From the NCBI GenBank assembly GCA_001778275.1, contig MFGM01000060.1:144-6442 (forward strand): a DNA stretch of 6,299 bases, written 5' to 3'. The notes beneath the pieces are model-generated. The model was not told the origin of the DNA. It worked only from the letters and a program-made list of their open reading frames with translations, and did no database searches. Origin of the DNA: Candidatus Falkowbacteria bacterium RIFOXYC2_FULL_48_21 (GTDB taxonomy: Bacteria > Patescibacteriota > Patescibacteriia > UBA11705 > JABHMO01). Positions 4,507 to 6,299 of the stretch are shown here, piece after piece (positions within the stretch are counted from its first letter, which is position 1; the number at the start of each line of letters is the position of its first letter). A program made the translations under genes and the position numbers.

Positions 4507-4544
4507 GAATCAACGAAGCAAAGAATCAACGAATCAACGAAGCA
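4507..4544. repeat. Short direct repeats upstream of the phosphoesterase
   Basis: GAATCAACGAAGCA occurs at 4507-4520 and again at 4531-4544. A shorter copy, GAATCAACGA, lies at 4523-4532 and shares its last bases with the third. The array begins two bases beyond the start codon of the minus-strand gene and continues into low-complexity AAGCA/AAAGCA sequence to about 4566. Confidence 0.75.
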
Positions 4545-4585
4545 TGGAAGCAAGAAAGCAAAGAAGGGATCGGCCGGGGTAGGAT

Positions 4586-4644
4586 GATTGCCACGCTGAC
4601 GCTCGCAATGACTTCGCCCCGCGCATGGCGTGGCTCGCAATGAC
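4586..4644. repeat. CATTGCGAG-type dispersed repeat with hairpin
   Basis: GCTCGCAATGAC occurs twice (4601-4612 and 4633-4644). GATTGCCACGC (4586-4596) is inverted as GCGTGGC (4628-4634). The words CATTGCGAGC and CGTGGCAATC on the minus strand match a dispersed intergenic repeat style seen in many bacteria, which is from general knowledge. It lies in the 230-base gap between the divergent phosphoesterase and membrane operon. Confidence 0.6.
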
Positions 4645-4664
4645 GCTTCGCTTCGGCTGAACGG

Positions 4665-4693
4665 TTGACAAATGGTCGTGTTGTTGGTAGGTT
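4665..4693 (+). promoter_or_regulatory. Promoter of the three-paralog membrane operon
   Basis: TTGACA (4665-4670), 17 bases, then TAGGTT (4688-4693) preceded by TGG, an extended -10 pattern with a weak hexamer. The predicted start near 4700 leaves about 36 bases of leader before the first start codon. Confidence 0.6.
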
Positions 4694-4735
4694 GTGAAAT
4701 GAGGCGTTCATTGACAATCACAAGGAGAATATACC

Positions 4736-5242
4736 ATGAAAACGGAATCAGAAAAAGAGGAGAGCAAAATGGATGCACGGCTGAAAAAAGCGCGGTGGTG
4801 TGAGAGTTTCTTCGCGGTGGGCGGTGGTGTTTGTATCTTTGTGCTGATTTTGCTGATCTGGAATATGGGCTGGGCGTGGTTTCAGACAAACACATTGCTG
4901 ACCAACCTGACTAATTTCGTGGGTGGTACCATGATTTTCGGGATGTATTTTTTTAGCGGTTTAACTTCGGCAATGTCCGGGTGGGCGATTTGGGACTATG
5001 AGTACCTGCGTAGAAAACGGCGTTTGCAATGGGCAGTTGGCCTTCTCGGATTGCTTGTGATCGGCAGCGTATTGTTCCACTTTTTGCACGGACCGATTTT
5101 GAGCAGTTCGCCTATGAATTGGGCGCAAATGCCCGGGGTGATTTTTGTGCTCGTAGTGCTTCTGGTTAACCCACTGATTTGGGAACTGTTTTGGTTGAAG
5201 CGGCTGGGGAAGGTGAAAAAAATGGAGGCAAATCATGAATGA
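4736..5242 (+). CDS. Four-helix membrane protein, paralog 1 of 3
   Basis: An unrecognised membrane protein of 168 aa and first gene of a three-paralog operon. Four hydrophobic segments are predicted near residues 25-49, 61-83, 98-117 and 132-153. The end, LIWELFWLKRLGKV (146-159), matches the C-terminal signature of both following genes. Two starts are plausible. ATG 4736 has AAGGAG eight bases upstream. ATG 4769 (Met12) has GAGGAG six bases upstream, and its protein, MDARLKKARW, aligns exactly with the N-termini of the paralogs. The loop after helix 2, which reads GR-DALAS in the others, is replaced here by TSAMSGWAIWDYEYLRRKRR. The gene overlaps the next by eight bases. Function unknown. 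Confidence 0.87.
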   Translation: MKTESEKEESKMDARLKKARWCESFFAVGGGVCIFVLILLIWNMGWAWFQTNTLLTNLTNFVGGTMIFGMYFFSGLTSAMSGWAIWDYEYLRRKRRLQWAVGLLGLLVIGSVLFHFLHGPILSSSPMNWAQMPGVIFVLVVLLVNPLIWELFWLKRLGKVKKMEANHE

Positions 5243-5708
5243 GCAACTGGAAAAAGCGAGAAAGTGGAAAAAGATTGCGAATGTCGTGTGGTATGCGTGC
5301 GTGGGGTTGATATTACTCGTGGCCGGTATATGGGAACGATGGGTGCCGGAAGTCCCTCCGGTGGTGGCTAACTTGATATTTGTTTTTCTTGGGCTTGTTT
5401 TTCTAATGGTAGCTTTTGTCGAAGGAAGACACGATGCGTTGGCTTCCGTGTTGATTTCTCAGGAGCAGTATTCCGAGCGAAAAACTGTCGCAGTGCGGAT
5501 GACGATGTTTTTCGGCGGACTTTTGGGGCTACTGGGATGTGGTACTGTTATTGCAGTTTTGAAGGACGGTGAAGTCAGCGCGTGGGTATTACCCGGAATC
5601 ATTTTTCTCTTTGTCGCTTTTTGTATCAACCGAGAATTATTTGAGATTTTTTTCTTGAAGCGACTGGGCAAGGTGGGAACAAACAACCCAAACCAGGTTG
5701 AGGGATAA
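5235..5708 (+). CDS. Four-helix membrane protein, paralog 2 of 3
   Basis: An unrecognised 157-aa membrane protein. Its start overlaps the end of the preceding gene by eight bases, and GGAGG (5224-5228) lies six bases before the ATG, within the upstream coding sequence. Helices are predicted near residues 14-33, 43-62, 89-109 and 115-133. It begins with the charged amphipathic sequence MNEQLEKARKWKK. The loop after helix 2 carries FVEGRHDALAS (61-71), followed by YSERKTVAVR. The last helix leads into LFEIFFLKRLGKV (residues 134-146). These blocks are shared closely with the third gene, with identities across most of the loop. The basic loop and tail suggest cytoplasmic placement, inferred from charge. 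Function unknown. Confidence 0.9.
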   Translation: MNEQLEKARKWKKIANVVWYACVGLILLVAGIWERWVPEVPPVVANLIFVFLGLVFLMVAFVEGRHDALASVLISQEQYSERKTVAVRMTMFFGGLLGLLGCGTVIAVLKDGEVSAWVLPGIIFLFVAFCINRELFEIFFLKRLGKVGTNNPNQVEG

Positions 5709-5710
5709 TT

Positions 5711-6175
5711 ATGAAGACCGAACTGGAAAAAGCGAAAATGTGGAAGGTGGTTTTTCAAGCGGCGTGGATTGGTGGCCTAATACTGTTCATGATCTCGGGA
5801 CTCGCCTACGCATGGTGGAGCCCTCTGCCCCCGAGCACCATGACCATGGTGACAAGCGCGATGTATTTTCTCCTCGGCGTCATCTTTCTCGTGCAATCTT
5901 TTTTCGAAGGTAGATACGATGCACTTGCTTCGTCGCCGGTTTCAGTGGAAAAGTATTCGGCGCGTAAAACTTTCGCCGTGCGGTCAACGATCCTATTTGG
6001 ATTAATCTTTGCCCTGCTTGGGTCTGTTACCATTTGGGCTATTTTGCAAAGTGGTGCGATTGGTGGGACATGGCTAATCGCCGGAATGATTTTTTTCTTC
6101 AGTGCTTTCGTCGGCAATAGTTATCTATGGGAAATCTTCTTTCTCAAGCGGTTGGGAAAGGTGGAGACGACGTGA
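5711..6175 (+). CDS. Four-helix membrane protein, paralog 3 of 3
   Basis: An unrecognised 154-aa membrane protein, two bases after the previous stop. GAGGG (5700-5704) lies six bases before ATG 5711. Four hydrophobic segments are visible, near residues 14-35, 45-64, 92-111 and 119-138. It opens with MKTELEKAKMWK, has FFEGRYDALAS (64-74) and YSARKTFAVR in the loop after helix 2, and ends with LWEIFFLKRLGKV (139-151). It is more similar to paralog 2 than to paralog 1, which suggests that 2 and 3 arose by the later duplication. It is the last gene of the operon, with a terminator 10 bases after its stop. Function unknown. Confidence 0.9.
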   Translation: MKTELEKAKMWKVVFQAAWIGGLILFMISGLAYAWWSPLPPSTMTMVTSAMYFLLGVIFLVQSFFEGRYDALASSPVSVEKYSARKTFAVRSTILFGLIFALLGSVTIWAILQSGAIGGTWLIAGMIFFFSAFVGNSYLWEIFFLKRLGKVETT

Positions 6176-6185
6176 AAATTGATTG

Positions 6186-6216
6186 AACGCGTTCATATTG
6201 TTGAGCGCGTTTTTTT
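6186..6216 (+). terminator. Intrinsic terminator of the three-paralog operon
   Basis: AACGCGTTCA (6186-6195) pairs with TGAGCGCGTT (6202-6211) with one G-T pair and a 6-nt loop, and the T-run extends to 6216. Confidence 0.9.
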
Positions 6217-6245
6217 ATATCAGAATTTGTAAATTTACGCCTAAG

Positions 6246-6274
6246 TTGACAAGAAATATTATATATGATAAATT
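6246..6274 (+). promoter_or_regulatory. Promoter for a gene beyond the window
   Basis: TTGACA (6246-6251), 17 bases, then TAAATT (6269-6274) preceded by TGA. It has the same layout as the other plus-strand promoters. The transcript would leave the window; no start codon with a ribosome-binding site is seen before 6299. Confidence 0.6.
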
Positions 6275-6299
6275 TGCCGGTCAGTGGTTCGTTGAAAAT

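Noticed and set aside
4506..4895. N-terminal extension of the phosphoesterase frame to 298 aa
   Set aside because: The added part is read from direct repeats, a dispersed repeat and the antisense of the membrane operon. The family normally begins at the residue encoded at 4505.

Overview
The window reads as a bacterial chromosome segment with moderate GC and the standard bacterial code: TGA ends several genes and TGG encodes Trp. Transcription units are short, and most carry a sigma70-type promoter and an intrinsic terminator. The compact 168-aa phosphoesterase, the DUF167 protein, the YciO-type protein and many small orphan membrane proteins would fit a Candidate Phyla Radiation (Patescibacteria-like) genome. 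That placement is an inference, because no marker gene here settles taxonomy.

Layout. Positions 3-425 (+) are the 3' part of an unrecognised gene, followed by two convergent terminators. Position 906-499 (-) is an orphan 135-aa gene. It shares a divergent promoter region with a 69-aa two-helix membrane protein (1057-1266, +). Positions 1541-1323 (-) encode a DUF167/YggU protein that shares a bidirectional terminator with the 69-aa gene. Positions 2343-1651 (-) are a two-gene operon of small, probably paralogous membrane proteins, driven by a perfect consensus promoter. Positions 3177-2572 (-) encode a YciO/Sua5/YrdC-type protein. Positions 3509-3877 (+) encode a single-pass, Cys-containing protein with a near-perfect extended -10 promoter. 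Positions 4505-3999 (-) encode a YfcE-type metallophosphoesterase. Positions 4736-6175 (+) are a tightly packed operon of three paralogous four-helix membrane proteins with its own promoter and terminator. A further promoter at 6246-6274 points out of the window.

The non-coding stretches are rich in structure. Two oppositely oriented, diverged copies of a hairpin element of about 75 bp lie between the YciO gene and the 3509 gene. A long hairpin and a repeat-like terminator lie in 2422-2570, downstream of two perfect consensus promoters that overlap face to face. A perfect 14-bp inverted repeat without a U-tract follows the phosphoesterase gene. Short direct repeats and a CATTGCGAG-type dispersed repeat lie upstream of it.

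Functional picture. The three recognisable genes (DUF167, YciO-type and phosphoesterase) are all on the minus strand and have weak or no Shine-Dalgarno sequence. The orphan genes with a visible upstream region all have strong ones. Six of the ten annotated genes encode small multi-helix membrane proteins of unknown role. The three-paralog operon is the best candidate for an undescribed system, but nothing in the sequence states its function.
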